From Epiperipatus broadwayi (Eukaryota; Onychophora; Udeonychophora; Euonychophora; Peripatidae), in assembly GCA_028023455.1 (NCBI GenBank), contig JAQFVV010006215.1, forward strand, positions 11,205,524-11,269,523: a DNA stretch of 64,000 nucleotides. Direction: 5' to 3'. Both the position numbers and the translations under genes were made by a program. Positions within the stretch are counted from its first letter, which is position 1. The number at the start of each line of letters is the position of its first letter. Of this stretch, positions 36,111-46,889 are shown piece after piece. A model generated the notes under the pieces. That model saw only the letters and a program-made list of their open reading frames with translations, had not been told where the DNA came from and did not search any database.

Positions 36111-37443
36111 ATTTCTCATAGTGTGGTATGGCTCTAGAAATCTGTTCTGATGTTATACTGATTGCAGATTTCCCTTAATTTGTCTGCAATTTTTGGAATG
36201 AATGGATACACTACACTACCAATAATTGTCTTTTCTCTTGATGGTTCTTTTTGTTGTCTATTTCATGTTTTCTTAATAGCAGCTGATGGATAACCATTTT
36301 TCATAAGAATTTGTTCTTTATAAATCTTTTTTGCCACATCACTGGTTTCTGAAGAAATTTCTTTTACTCTTTACCTAGCGATAGTATAACTCCATGTTTT
36401 GTATTTTTGGAGTGATTGGATGTATAGGCTACATAGTTTCTTGTATGTGCAGGTTTTTGGTAAACTAAAGTTTTGATTTTGTTATGAGGAAGTCTTATCA
36501 CAAGAACATCTAAGAATGTCAATTTTTGTTCTCGTCTGATTCTATTGTAAATTTAATTGAAGGGGATAAGTTTGTCACAGTGCTTCATTGATGTGTGTCC
36601 ATACAACAAATGTATCATCCACATATTGAAACCAAACTTATAAGTGGATATGGAGTGATTTTTGGCTAAGGTTTCAAGTTCTTCCATGTAAATTTTGCTA
36701 ATCAGGGGAGACAATGGTGAGCCCATAGCCATTCCTTGGTTTTGTTGGAAGAGTTTTTTGTTATATTGAAAGTAGGTTGTTTTTATACAGAAGATTAATA
36801 GTTCCATTATACTATCAGTAGGAAGAGCTGTCCTGGTTTGTAAACTATTATCACCATTTAATCTTTTCCTTACTATAGACGATGCTTTTTCATGTAGTAC
36901 ATTTGTGAATAAACTTTCCACATAAAAGCTTACCAGTAAGTCAGTAAACTCTTTCAATTTTCATGTTCTTGACTAATTCTACAAAGTGACTAGAATCCCT
37001 GACAAATGACTGGGTCTTGTATGCCAAAGAACTTAGAACCTGAGAATCTCTGGAACTAACAATGGGCCTTAATGGAACATAATCCTTATGGATTTTAGCT
37101 AGGCCATAAGAAGATGAGGAATTTTGCTGAAATATAATATTATTCTACTTGTTTCTGAATCAGTGAAGTACCTATGATACTTTCTGGGTAATGATTGTAA
37201 CTTTGTTTCTGTAATTGGTTTTGGATTTTTTGTCATTTTTATACATTGGCCTGCCGTCATGAGTTCTTGTATTTTGTTGTCATAATCAGTTGTATCCATT
37301 ACAACTGTTGCATTGACTTTTTCAGTAGGTAGAATAATTACAGATTTATCTACTTTGAGAGATTTAATTGCTTTCCTCTCACCATAGGATATGTTTGACT
37401 TCAATTTTTGTTGCTTGCAAAGTGTCTTTTTATTTTCCAGCAT
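36111..37443 (-). pseudogene. Penelope-like element B (minus copy), reverse transcriptase
   Basis: Minus-strand order from 37443: ERKAIKSLKVDKSVIILP and VVMDTTDYDNKIQELM, then a region through 37100-36960 (PLRPIVS type), VSFYVESLFTNV (36957 frame), QQNQGMAMGSPLSP (about 36740), YMEELETL, and the catalytic box YVDD at 36614-36625, one frame off the preceding block. Then come thumb sequences at about 36540-36400. Length and order match Penelope-like RT, whose RT branches near telomerase. Stops and frameshifts, including one immediately before YVDD, make it non-functional. Confidence 0.87.
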
Positions 37444-37466
37444 AATTTTGCTACTTCTTCTTAGGG

Positions 37467-37937
37467 CTATTTTTGAGTGACTTTATCAGTGGCTGCCATT
37501 ATATCTAATAAAGGGATATTAGATAGTGTTATGGCCAAATTTAATCCTCTTTCAAGAACAGAAATTTTAGTACCTGTTTGATGTTTAGAACTTGGAATTT
37601 TAAGAGATGAAGTTGATACATTGCTTGGTACATTATGATTTTTTGATATGCCCATATAGGTTAGCAAGTTTCTTTTTTGGCATTCTTTTACTTTTTCATG
37701 TAATGTAGAATATGATTTTTTTACTGCTTGAGAAAACTCGCATGAAGTCTTCAATAGTAAGTTTATGTTTTAGTAAACATTATTAATGAAATGCATTGTG
37801 TGATACTTAGAAAACCTTTGAACATTTATTCTTTCTCTTAACAGAGCTTCACTTGCTCTCTGAGTAATTTTCTCAGCTCTCTGTCAGTGAATTGGAGGTT
37901 TTAGTTGTAAACCTTTAGGAATTATTCCTTCAGAACA
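37467..37937 (-). pseudogene. Penelope-like element B (minus copy), N-terminal part, 5'-truncated
   Basis: The minus-strand frame at 37467-37754 gives AVKKSYSTLHEKVKECQKRN, KNHNVPSNVSTSSLK and ISVLERGLNLA, the conserved pre-RT region of Penelope-like proteins. Homology with the plus copy continues to 37937 (plus equivalent about 38175, ASEALLRE just before) and then stops abruptly against the start of the plus element's pLTR. The first 55-60 codons are therefore missing. Confidence 0.82.
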
Positions 37938-38038
37938 GTTGAATGTATTTGGAATATTTAAATAAAAGTTTAATTTTTCTGAAGACATTCAATATTCATA
38001 TTAGATGATGGAAATAGTCCAATATAAAACTACAACTA
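37938..38038 (+). repeat. Penelope-like element B, upstream pLTR of the plus copy
   Basis: CAGTTGAATGTATTTGGAAT, then ATTTAAATAAAAGTT, ATTAGATGATGGAAATAGTC and CAATATAAAA match 40600-40702 base for base over most of their length. This is the direct repeat (pLTR) that precedes an element in Penelope arrangements. It abuts the truncated minus copy without spacer. Confidence 0.82.
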
Positions 38039-40300
38039 AAACACCATCATCACAAACCTTCAGGAAAACTCTAAGCTTTTGGTATGAGCCCGATACTATA
38101 TCAAACATTAGACATTATGAAAAATTATGTTTAAAGCTGGCCAAAGTAGAAAATCATTTAACTTTCTTACATAAATGTAAATCTGAAGAGTTAATTCCTA
38201 AAGATTTGAAAGTAAAACCTCCAAATTACTCTCAGAGAGCAAGTGAAGCTCTGTTAAGAGAAAAAATAAATGTTCAAAGATGTTCTAAGTGTCAGACAAT
38301 GCATTTCATTAATAATGTTTTTTTAAAAAATAAACTTGCTAATGAAGACTTCATGAGAGTTTCTCAAACAGTAAGAAAATCATATTCTACTTTACATAGA
38401 AAAATAAAAGAATGCCAAAAGAAGAAACTTGCTAACCTACATAGGCACATCAAAAATCATAATGTACCAAGCAATGTATCAACTTCATCTGTTAAAAATC
38501 TCAGTTCTAAACAGCTAACAGATTCTGAAATTTCTGTTCTTGAAAAAGAATTAAAGCTTTGTCATAATACCATCTAATATCCCTTTATTAGATATAATGG
38601 CAGCCACTAAGGAAATCACTCAATAATTGCCTTTAGCAGAAGCAGCACTATTACACTGGGGAATACAAAGAACACTTGACAGACAACAAAAATTGAAGTC
38701 AAACACATCCTATGGTGAGAGAAATACAATTAAATCTCTCAAAGTAGATAAATCTATAATTATTCTCCCTGCTGATAAAGGCAATGCAGCAGTTGTAATG
38801 GATACAAATGATTATGACAACAAAAGTAGCAAAAAATCTGATACCGAGTATGGACACAAAGTTATAACCATTACTCAGAAAGCATCATGGGTACTTCCTT
38901 GATTCAGAAAAAAATAACATATTTCAGCAACATTCCTCATCTTTATGATCTACCTAAAATCCATAAGGGTCATGTTCCATTAAGACCTATTGTTAGTTCT
39001 ATAGATGCTCCTTGCCAAAATTTGGCAAGATTTATTCTCAAAGTCCCATGGCCTTTGGCATACAAGATCCAGTTCTTTGTCAAGGATTCTAAGACACTTT
39101 GTAGAATTAATTAAAACATAAAAATTGAAAGAACTGACCTACTGGTAAGATTTGATGTGGAAAGTTTATTCATGAGTGTACCATGTGAAAAAGCATTGTC
39201 TATTGTAAGGAAAAGATTAAATGGTAATAATAGTTTACACACCAGAACAGCTCTTCCTATTGATAGTATAGAGGAACTATTAACATTCTGTAAAAAACAA
39301 CCTAATTTCAATATAACATAGAAGTCTTCCAACAAAATCAAGAAATGGCTAAGGGCTCACCATTGTCTCCCCTGATTAGCAATTTTACATGGAAGAACTT
39401 GAAACCTTAGCCATAAAATCTACTCCATATCCACCTAAAGTTTGTTTTACTATATGGATGATATATTTGTTCTATGACCACATTGTGAAGCACTGTTACA
39501 AACTTTTTGTAAACACATCAACAACTTATCCCCTTCAATTAAATTTACAATAGAATCAGAACAAGAACAAAAATTGACATTCTTAGATGTTCTTGTAACA
39601 AACCTACCTTGTGGCAAAATCAAATCTACAGTTTTCCAAAAACTTACACAAACAGGAAAATATCTAGCCTATACATCCAATCACACCAGAAACACAAAAC
39701 ATGGAGTTATACTATCACTATGGAACAGAGCAAACAGAGTTTGTTCAGAAACTAGAAATTTGGAAAAAAGATTTATATAGAACAAACTCTTATGAAAAAT
39801 GTTGTTTATCCATCGGCTGTTATTAAGAAAACATTAAATAGACAACAAAAATAACTATCAAGAAAAAAGACAATTATTGATACTGTAGTGTAGCTATACA
39901 TTCCAAAAATAGCAGACAAATTAAGAAAAATCTGAAAATCAATATAACATCAGAACAGCTTTCCAGAACCATATCACATTATAAGGAATTCTAATGTTTA
40001 TAAAGCCTAAACTTGAACTGCTGAAAAGAGAAAACTGAATCTATGAAATACCATGTAAATGTAGAAGAACATATATTAGTGAGACCAGTAGTCCCATTGA
40101 AAAGTGCTTTCAAGAACACAAACTGATGATTAAAAGAAAAAAACAGATGTGACTAAGGTAACGAACCATGTATGTACTAATGAACATATATGTTCAATTG
40201 GGAAAATACAAAAATATTGGATAAAAAAAAAAGGTACAAAGAAGAAAATTTAAAAAAGTTGCTCACATGACATGCCAAAAAATCCCATAAGCCAACCTAG
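38005..40300 (+). pseudogene. Penelope-like element B (plus copy), near full-length RT plus GIY-YIG endonuclease
   Basis: The first frame (38005-38577, 190 aa) holds the N-terminal domain: HLTFLHKCKSEELIPKDLK, SQRASEALLREK, HNVPSNVSTSS, LTDSEISVLEKEL. Next come LKVDKSIIILPADKGNAAVV (38700s), HLYDLPKIHKGHVPLRPIVS and DAPCQNLARFIL (38930-39030), LLVRFDVESLF (about 39140), KGSPLSPLIS (about 39350), YMDD (39451-39462), LTFLDVLVTN (39574), TSNHTRNTKHGVILSLWNR and CSETRNLEKR. The endonuclease lies at about 39990-40300 (CKCRRTYISETSS, then QEHKLMIKRK). This is the canonical EN+ Penelope order. It is broken by at least five frameshifts or stops, near 38580, 38860, 39115, 39310 and 39780. Confidence 0.9.
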
Positions 40301-40420
40301 TATGACTGTACTTAATGTATGGAAACCACTAATCAACTTTGCTTTTAGTAAAAAGTGGGTAAATCAGGATGAACCTCATAGATAAATATATGAAATTTCT
40401 ACTGACTGTTGCCTTTATCA

Positions 40421-40500
40421 GGATGTCTCAGATGATTAGAGTGTTACCTTAACATTCAATATTCAAGATATAAAAAACCAGGATCAAATCCTATGCTAAT
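40421..40500 (+). other. tRNA-like segment with pol III A and B boxes (plus copy)
   Basis: GGATGTCTCAGATGATTAGA (A-box type) is followed, about 55 bases on, by CAGGATCAAATCCTATGC (B-box type, GGATCAAATCC at 40481-40491). The sequence between is tRNA-sized. It lies after the endonuclease stop and before the hammerhead-like motif, as in the minus copy. It is either an internal pol III promoter or a tRNA-derived piece captured by the element. Confidence 0.6.
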
Positions 40501-40526
40501 ATTGTCACTGGTCAGGCTAGCAATGC

Positions 40527-40579
40527 CTGAAGAAGAGGAGAGAAAAATACCTCTTGAAATGTTATGCATATAGTAACAT
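40527..40579 (+). ncRNA. Hammerhead-ribozyme-like motif in Penelope 3' end (plus copy)
   Basis: CTGAAGA (40527-40533), stem II arms AGAGG and CCTCT (40534-40538 and 40550-40554), GAAA (40556-40559), then stem III arms ATGTTA and TAACAT (40559-40564 and 40574-40579). This follows the hammerhead order C-U-G-A-N-G-A / II / GAAA / III. Two faults: one extra base before GAAA, and G after stem III where the cleavage site needs A, C or U. Stem I is not clear, so self-cleavage is doubtful. Confidence 0.55.
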
Positions 40580-40599
40580 GTTTGATGTTCTACTACTAA

Positions 40600-40702
40600 C
40601 AGTTGAATGTATTTGGAATATTTAAATAAAAGTTCAAATTTTTCTAAAAATATTCAATACTCATATTGGATGATGGAAATAGTCCAATATAAAAATACAA
40701 CA
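40600..40702 (+). repeat. Penelope-like element B, downstream pLTR of the plus copy
   Basis: Nearly identical to 37938-38038 (CAGTTGAATGTATTTGGAAT through AATAGTCCAATATAAAA). It ends at a (CA)n run that merges with the target duplication ACACACATGT (40708-40717). Confidence 0.82.
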
Positions 40703-40707
40703 CACAC

Positions 40708-40890
40708 ACACACATGTTTCATTAATATAAATGAGCACAACTCCCACCCCCTTATGCCTGTAAACTCTCTATTTAATTATTTTAAGAACACAAAAATCGA
40801 ATATATACCACATATAGTTAGTACTAATATCTATACATATGTGCAAAAATACATCTCTTTCTTTGAAATATGGTTTAATCCCAGTCCAGT
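40708..40890 (+). repeat. Segmental duplication, left copy (second part)
   Basis: After the Penelope pair the duplicated sequence resumes: TTTCATTAATATAAATGAGC, then AAAATCGAATATATAC, GGTTTAATCCCAG, GTTACAATA. It aligns with 44108-44295. The resumption at exactly the point where 35186 left off shows that 35187-40707 is one insertion. Confidence 0.85.
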
Positions 40891-42672
40891 TACAATACCC
40901 CCCCCCATTCAAAAGCTTTTAAACATGGTCTATGTGTTTGGATGGCTCAAACTTAACCAATAAAATAAATAATAGTGAGAAAGAAAAAATTTCCTTAACA
41001 ACTTCAATTTTATTTAACTTTCCATCCTGCAGCTCCAGAACCAAAAGAGTAAAATGACCCATCAACCCAATAATACACTATGGGTCTGTCCACCAATCAT
41101 ATGCATATGATGTTCTATGACAATAATATACCCAACTGTACTCTGACTTACTTTGGTTACATCACCCTGAAAAAGAAAAATAACATAAATGGAAGGAGTC
41201 TCCTACCCACCCTCTGCTGCTTCCAAGTCTTAAGAGTGCTGCAAATTTAGAATAATACCCAACTATCTGAGATTTCAGGTCAGGTAAGAATCAGCCAACA
41301 TCCTGCTCACTTCTGGAGTGCTATCAGTGGGACAATATGTGAATGCTGTGCTCTCTGTGGAGTTTTACAGGCTTTGAGTTAAAAGCAGACTCATCATCTA
41401 CATCATAAATTAAATAGATTCTCATGCTAGATCAACCATGCCAAAATAAAGAGCAGCTATACACAGTATGCAACACACTGAATATCTGATCCAACAGTCA
41501 ACCCCACCATCCACTGTCAAAATTGAGAGACTGTTCCCCTCCCAAGGCTCCACAGCCACAACTTATCTGACTCTCTAAGCTTACAACAACAACAACAACA
41601 AAAAACTTAGACTTCTTTATCTACTCAATTTTATATCTAACTTCCCTTATAATATATAACCATAAATATTAAAGCCCCAACAAAAAAAAAAACTTTCATA
41701 ATATATGTTTATATACACTTTTTCCCCTTATGTAGATCAATTTATCTTTTGGTGTTGGTGAACCTGACCTTTTCCACTGGTCATGGGTCAGCCTAAACAA
41801 CTGTCACCATTCCTCACTTCCACAATGCCATTTCTGTACTGTTTCATAGTCTTGCTTTCTATGATTCTTTGGTTTCCAATTTAGGCCCCAATCCTTTCCG
41901 TTGAATCTCGTTGCTATTTCTCTTACAGCTCATTTGCTTATGATAACTATTTTTCTTATTTCAGACATTGGATTGATGCCAAAATACAGCCATAAACTTT
42001 TTAGATGCTCAACTGGAGCTTCTATCATTTGACTAAAAAACACCCAATTCTTTAAGAATTTCTTTACATTAGTCTGGGCCAGTGAATACTTTGTTGCAAC
42101 CTCATGTCCTTTTATTTTTTCTGCTATTTCTTAGAATTTTTTTCTTTACCTTCAGCCTAGCCTTCATCTGTCTTTTATCTTTCCTTTTCACTCAGCTCAT
42201 CCTCATTTTTACTCATACTTTCTTTTTTTTTCCACATCACTATCCCTCTTTCCTCCTTGGATTTCTCTCCTTCCATCCCTAATCTCTGCTCTATCTTCTG
42301 AAACCTCTTTTCAAATTTATTTTTCATTTCCTAGTCTTGATTCTATTTTTTTTTTTATCTAATTATTCTAACTTCCTCATAATAGTTTCCATTATGCTAA
42401 TTCCCCTACCTTTTCTGCATTGGTCCATTTTTTATCTATATCTAAAACAAATGTGCTAGGCTAAATTATCCAGCCCATGAAGTACAATGCTATATATTGT
42501 AATTTTTTTACATTCTGACTATTCTCCCTATCCAATACCCTGATTCTAATTCAACAACAATAATTGTTCTTTTCTTTAATGCAAATATTCTACCATTCTA
42601 CATTACAATTATTTGTCAACTTATTTCCTGCCCCCAATCCTTTTCACCCAAAACCCCATAGTTGAGAGGCCA
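40891..42672 (-). mobile_element. Decayed minus-strand element of unknown family
   Basis: The block starts after GTTACAATA (shared with the duplicate at 44295) and ends at ATTGTAACAG (about 42675). CAGTTACAAT and ATTGTAACAG are near-perfect inverted ends of 10 bases, and the duplicate lacks everything between. The plus strand is C/T-rich, so the coding strand is minus. The part at 41000-41560 is noticeably more GC-rich and non-coding as far as I can see. The boundaries suggest a 1.8 kb insertion, but no transposase or RT motif is recognisable. Confidence 0.45.
41735..42110 (-). pseudogene. Unknown ORF fragment, Trp-rich, two TGA stops
   Basis: One minus-strand frame runs for about 125 codons with only two in-frame TGA: HEVATKYSLAQTNVKKFL, VFFSQMIEAPVEHLKSLWLY, FGINPMSEIRKIVIISK, REIATRFNGKDWGLNWK, HRKQDYETVQKWHC, and FRLTHDQWKRSGSP. 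It has a natural amino-acid mix with many Trp and is not low complexity. Upstream (to about 42480, minus) the translation is highly charged (ESMSKNEDELSEKER), like a coiled-coil or nucleic-acid-binding leader. I do not recognise the family; a LINE ORF1 or gag-like protein is one possibility. Confidence 0.5.
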
Positions 42673-42750
42673 TTGTAACAGATTTCAGCTTTTCTCATTA
42701 CTACTGAACTATTTTAAACTAATGCTATATTATGAATCATTTCTTTAATA
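42673..42750 (+). repeat. Repeat R2, copy 2
   Basis: Matches 32688-32765 (ATTGTAACAGATTT, TTTCTCATTACTAC, CTATTTTAAACTAA, AATTTCTTTAATA with small changes). It lies immediately right of the decayed element. Confidence 0.5.
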
Positions 42751-43476
42751 TATTAAAGAATATAATGGTTTATTATTACAAAGAGCTATGACCTAAATAT
42801 TTATTATTTTCCACCCAGCATATTTATGGATGTGAACCTATTCTGACTCCAGCACCAAACCTATGCATTGTTAGAAATTATGCTGGAAGAGATAAAAAAA
42901 AAAAGCAATCAGGCATAATAAGAATCCAATTAATTAACTAATGAAATGACTATCATGTGCATATATCTTTAACTAAATTCATAATACATAAAATAAAATT
43001 TAAAAAAAAAGAATATCTAAGTGTGCACAAATATTTAATAAAACATACGTGAAATAATGGAAAGATAATATTTCAATGTGCTCAGATATTTAATAAAATA
43101 TTCACATATATATATTTATATATATTTGTATAGACAAGCAAATAAAATAATAATAAAATAATGTCTAATCCTTTCAAGTACCATGTAATTTTTTTAAAGA
43201 TGGGAGGGCTGATTGAAATATAGTTACATTAAAGTCTCCAAATATCACTGGAAAATGTGCATTTAATGTATTTTGGAAAATAAAACATAAGTGTTATTCT
43301 CCGGGAAAAGTAACTTATGCAGATTCATAATGAGAATGAATTTATTTGGCACACTATGGCCATGGAAATGGTTCAGCATAGATAGATATCTTGTCATAAT
43401 TTGTTTTTAAATCTCCACTTGTTCAATCACTACTTCAGATATAGGCAGGGAAAGATGCCGATGGCTGGTCATGACT
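42751..43476. other. AT-rich stretch, no gene
   Basis: No supported gene. A segment of repeated ATATTTAATAAAA with TATATATA occurs at 43020-43130. Confidence 0.45.
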
Positions 43477-44295
43477 TTTTTTCAGGTTCTGGTGATAGTT
43501 CACTCATGTAGCAGCTTTGGCTTCTTTGTGGAACCAGAGGTATAAAGCCCAGTATGTTTAAAGCTTTACCCCAGCTTATTCATTTCTAGCTGGCGAATAT
43601 ATTTCTTTTTTATTCAAACAAGTTTTCAAAATTTCCGATGCAAGAAATCTATAATATGAACATACAACAGTATAGCAATTTGACATTTTAAAATGTAAAA
43701 TCCAAATTCCAATCTCCTGATATTTTTCTATTTATATCATTTTTTTTTCTTTTCCAGAAAGTTCTAATCTCGAGAATCTTAGCTATTTTTCTGCATCCTA
43801 GCACGTGATATCCGAGATCAGGCTTCTCTTCAAAAAAAAAAAAACCTTCTAGCACCTTTTTTGTCTAAGAAAAAATTTCATTGAACACCTTTTGGAAATA
43901 ATTTAGAATAATCAATGCCTTAAAAACATTCACAGATAATAATCTGTTTAGTTTCTTTTTTATTTTTATTTTCATTAACATATTTCTTCATTTTCTTAAT
44001 TTATTTTTATCAAAATTAAAATATGGCATTTAGACATTAAAATAACACATACAATATATGCTTTTTAAACGATTCCTCCCATTCACCTACCTATCCAGTA
44101 ATACATACACACACATTTCATTAATATAAATGAGCACACACACACCCCCTATGCCGTTTTAACTCTTTATTTAATCATTTTTAAATACAAAAATCGAATA
44201 TATACAACATCGTTATGACTAATATCTATGCATATGCGCGAGAATACAATATCCCTTTCTTTAGAACATGGTTTAATCCCAGCCCTGTTACAATA
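43477..44295 (+). repeat. Segmental duplication, right copy (empty Penelope site)
   Basis: This is the uninterrupted counterpart of 34561-35186 plus 40708-40890. It runs from GGTTCTGGTGATAG through CATACACACACATTTCATTA (the unoccupied insertion site, about 44103-44122) to GCCCTGTTACAATA. It gives the pre-insertion state of the left copy. Divergence of about 10-15% shows that the duplication is old. No coding sequence is recognised. Confidence 0.85.
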
Positions 44296-45148
44296 TAATA
44301 TTCGATTGTCTTCCATACTTGCATTGATGGTTGTGATGTGGAATTGAGCTGAGAAATATACTGAAAATATAGAAAGCTTGAAAATATACACATATATAAT
44401 AAATTTATGTATACGTATGTAGTTATACTTTGATAATAGATATTGCATTTATTATAAATTAAGGCGTCATTTTCAAGAAGTTTTGTATATATATACTACT
44501 TTTTTTTATGAGTAAAATGTTAGCATTTTTTTAAAAAAAACATATCTTTATCGGTTGAAGCGTGTTTTTTTAGTGTTGTTATTGTTGAAAGAATTTCTCA
44601 GTCTGAGAACTTAAATAATTTATTACTATTGATTCAATTCAGAAATGTCATATATATTTATAAATATTTTTGCTGCTTTTTATGTCTTTTATTTTTATTA
44701 ACAAGTGTTGAATATTTTTTAAATTTTATTTTTGATATTAAATTTATTACAAACTGTTTCATTTTGCATCCAATTGACTTTATTATCTTCTCAAGTCTAA
44801 TAAAAATGTTTAACAAAGATGAATTGACTTAAATAATACTAATAAAATTTATCATATAATAATATTATAATGTAAAGAAAATATTTATGAGTGATAATTT
44901 CAGTCTGTATATTTTATAAAATGCATTAAAGTTTATGTTTTTAAAGTTATAAAATTTGTTTTAGAATATGAAGTATCATTCAGTAATAAAAAAGTTCATC
45001 ATCAAGAATAGTTTTTCATTGCTTTCTAATCATCTTTAAAAACATAAATATATCGTGAACGATAAAAAACGATCAGGAATACTTATAATATTTTTATTAA
45101 TACATGTTAGGGTCTCATATCCATTTTGTGTAACATATAATAGTGTCT
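44296..45148. other. AT-rich stretch, no gene
   Basis: I see nothing beyond low-complexity AT-rich sequence; the small frame at 44629-44832 is Phe/Ile/Leu-rich by composition. Confidence 0.5.
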
Positions 45149-45722
45149 AAATATATAGGGTATATGAGCACAGACTTTCACGCGACTGACCGCTCACCAC
45201 TCTATCTCATATACTAATGCACTTGAACACATATATGTTGAAAAAATAAATAATCACTAATAAAAGTATTCCATGCTAAACCAGCAATCATGAGTTGGTC
45301 CAGATTATCATCTCTACACATATATGCAATAAGTGCTCAGATATATATTAAGATAGTCAATCTTCATACTTTAATGAACAGGCTTCAATCCACTCCACAC
45401 TCCAATTCCTCAACCGTCCATCCAATTGAAAATCTGATGATGGAATGCTCAAAGGTATTAAATGGATTATGTCCTGTGCATGAGGAGTCAGGTTGACTTT
45501 AGGTCAACATGGGTGTGACAAAAATCTCAGCTTCAGTGTGGCCTTTGAGCATTCCAGCATCAGATTTTCAATTAGATGGACGGTTGCAGTTGGAGTGTGG
45601 AGTGGATTGAAGCCTGTCCATTAAAATATGAAGATTGACAATCTTAATATATATCTGAGCACTTATTACATATATGTGTAGAGATGATAATCTGGACCAC
45701 ATACCCTATATATTACATATAT
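45149..45722. repeat. Palindromic repeat family FB2, copy 1
   Basis: Left arm 45290-45456 (GGTCCAGATTATCATCTCTA, ATGCAATAAGTGCTCAGATA, GAACAGGCTTCAATCCACTC, GGAATGCTCAAAGG) is reverse-complementary to 45534-45704 with over 90% match. The outer tips (AAATATATAGGGTATATG at 45151 and CATACCCTATATATTA near 45706) also pair. The left side has an extra 120 bases (45170-45290) with no partner, so the right arm has a deletion. Transcripts would form a very stable hairpin. Confidence 0.8.
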
Positions 45723-46889
45723 TGATACAGGGATATAATAAGCCTGTATTTCAGTTATTAAATAGTGTCTAAAGCAATATCTAGCCATTTTTCATTTAAA
45801 AAAAGCAAAAGAAATTATATATAGATACTTGATAAAATTTATATCACTTGATTGTAGCAGTTGAGCAATTTTGGAAAGTGCTGCTATATTTAGCCAGGTG
45901 CTATTAACTTTATTTTTAAAACACAAATAGATCTAACATTTTTGCTCACAAATATATATACTGTATTTATTAAAATTCTATTTATGAAAAGATATTATTT
46001 ATTGGCGAATATTTTTATTTCTATGCTATATTATGTCAAAAATGTAGTACTAGTAAGACAAGCATTCAGATTATTTCCTATTGTATATTATTTAAAATAT
46101 TTGTTTTGTAATTTTATAAATATATTGTCTTTTATTAAATTTAAATGTATTGATTAAAGATTAATATAATACTACTATATAAATATAGATATTTTAAATG
46201 TTTTTGATTATCTGAAAAAAAAAAAAATGCTGAATTTTTTTTCTTTTAAAAAAAGACTTTCCGAAAGATTTTGAAATTTTTTTAAAAAAAAAACGTTTTG
46301 ATCATTTTTTAAAACCCAGTTCTTATCAATTGCATAATAATTCGTCATCGTGCCTTTAAGTATTTCTCCTAATACTTTACTAAAATTTAAATGCATTTTT
46401 AAATGCTTCTGTAAGAAAAAAACACCTTTGAAAAAACGGAATGAATATTTGTATTTAAAAAAAACCTATTTCAAATAGTAACAACATTGTAATCACTTTT
46501 GATAAAGAGTTTACATTTCAAATTATTATTGCTAATAATTGAACAAATTTGATCTAATATTTATGCAGATTATTTATACTGTTGTTTCTATTATGCTAGG
46601 ATTGATACCTGAGGCAAAAAACGAATTTTATAGAAAAAAATATTTCGAATATGTCACAAATCTTTTTATATATAAAGCTATATATATACTAAAAGAACTT
46701 TCAATACTCTCTGATTAGACAGTTATGTTGTCTATTGTATGTAAAACTAATATTTGATACAGGTCCTAAAAAATTTGAGCTTAAAATTATTACACCAATT
46801 AGTAATGTTTTACTTAATTGTTTTGATACCAAAAATATACAATGTTTATGATTATTTATATTTAATTTAATACATTGTACAGGCTTACC
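45723..46889. other. AT-rich stretch, no gene
   Basis: No supported gene. The frames at 45942-46157 and 46701-46892 are compositionally simple. Confidence 0.5.

Noticed and set aside
40527-40579. A functional hammerhead ribozyme
   Set aside because: One unpaired base precedes GAAA, the cleavage position is G, and stem I is not evident. Kept only as a hammerhead-like relic.
41100-41200. On the minus strand a pyrimidine tract plus CAG near 41168 and AAAGTAAGT downstream resemble splice acceptor and donor sites around a 15-base exon
   Set aside because: Such motifs are frequent, the exon would be unusually small, and no frame connects it to other coding sequence.
42082-42282. Plus-strand frame rich in Phe and Leu that looks like a membrane protein
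   Set aside because: It is the shadow of the C/T-rich complement of a purine-rich minus-strand ORF; the hydrophobic look is compositional.
45942-46157. A short hydrophobic frame (71 aa)
   Set aside because: Ile/Leu/Tyr/Phe-rich translation typical of random AT-rich DNA; no support.
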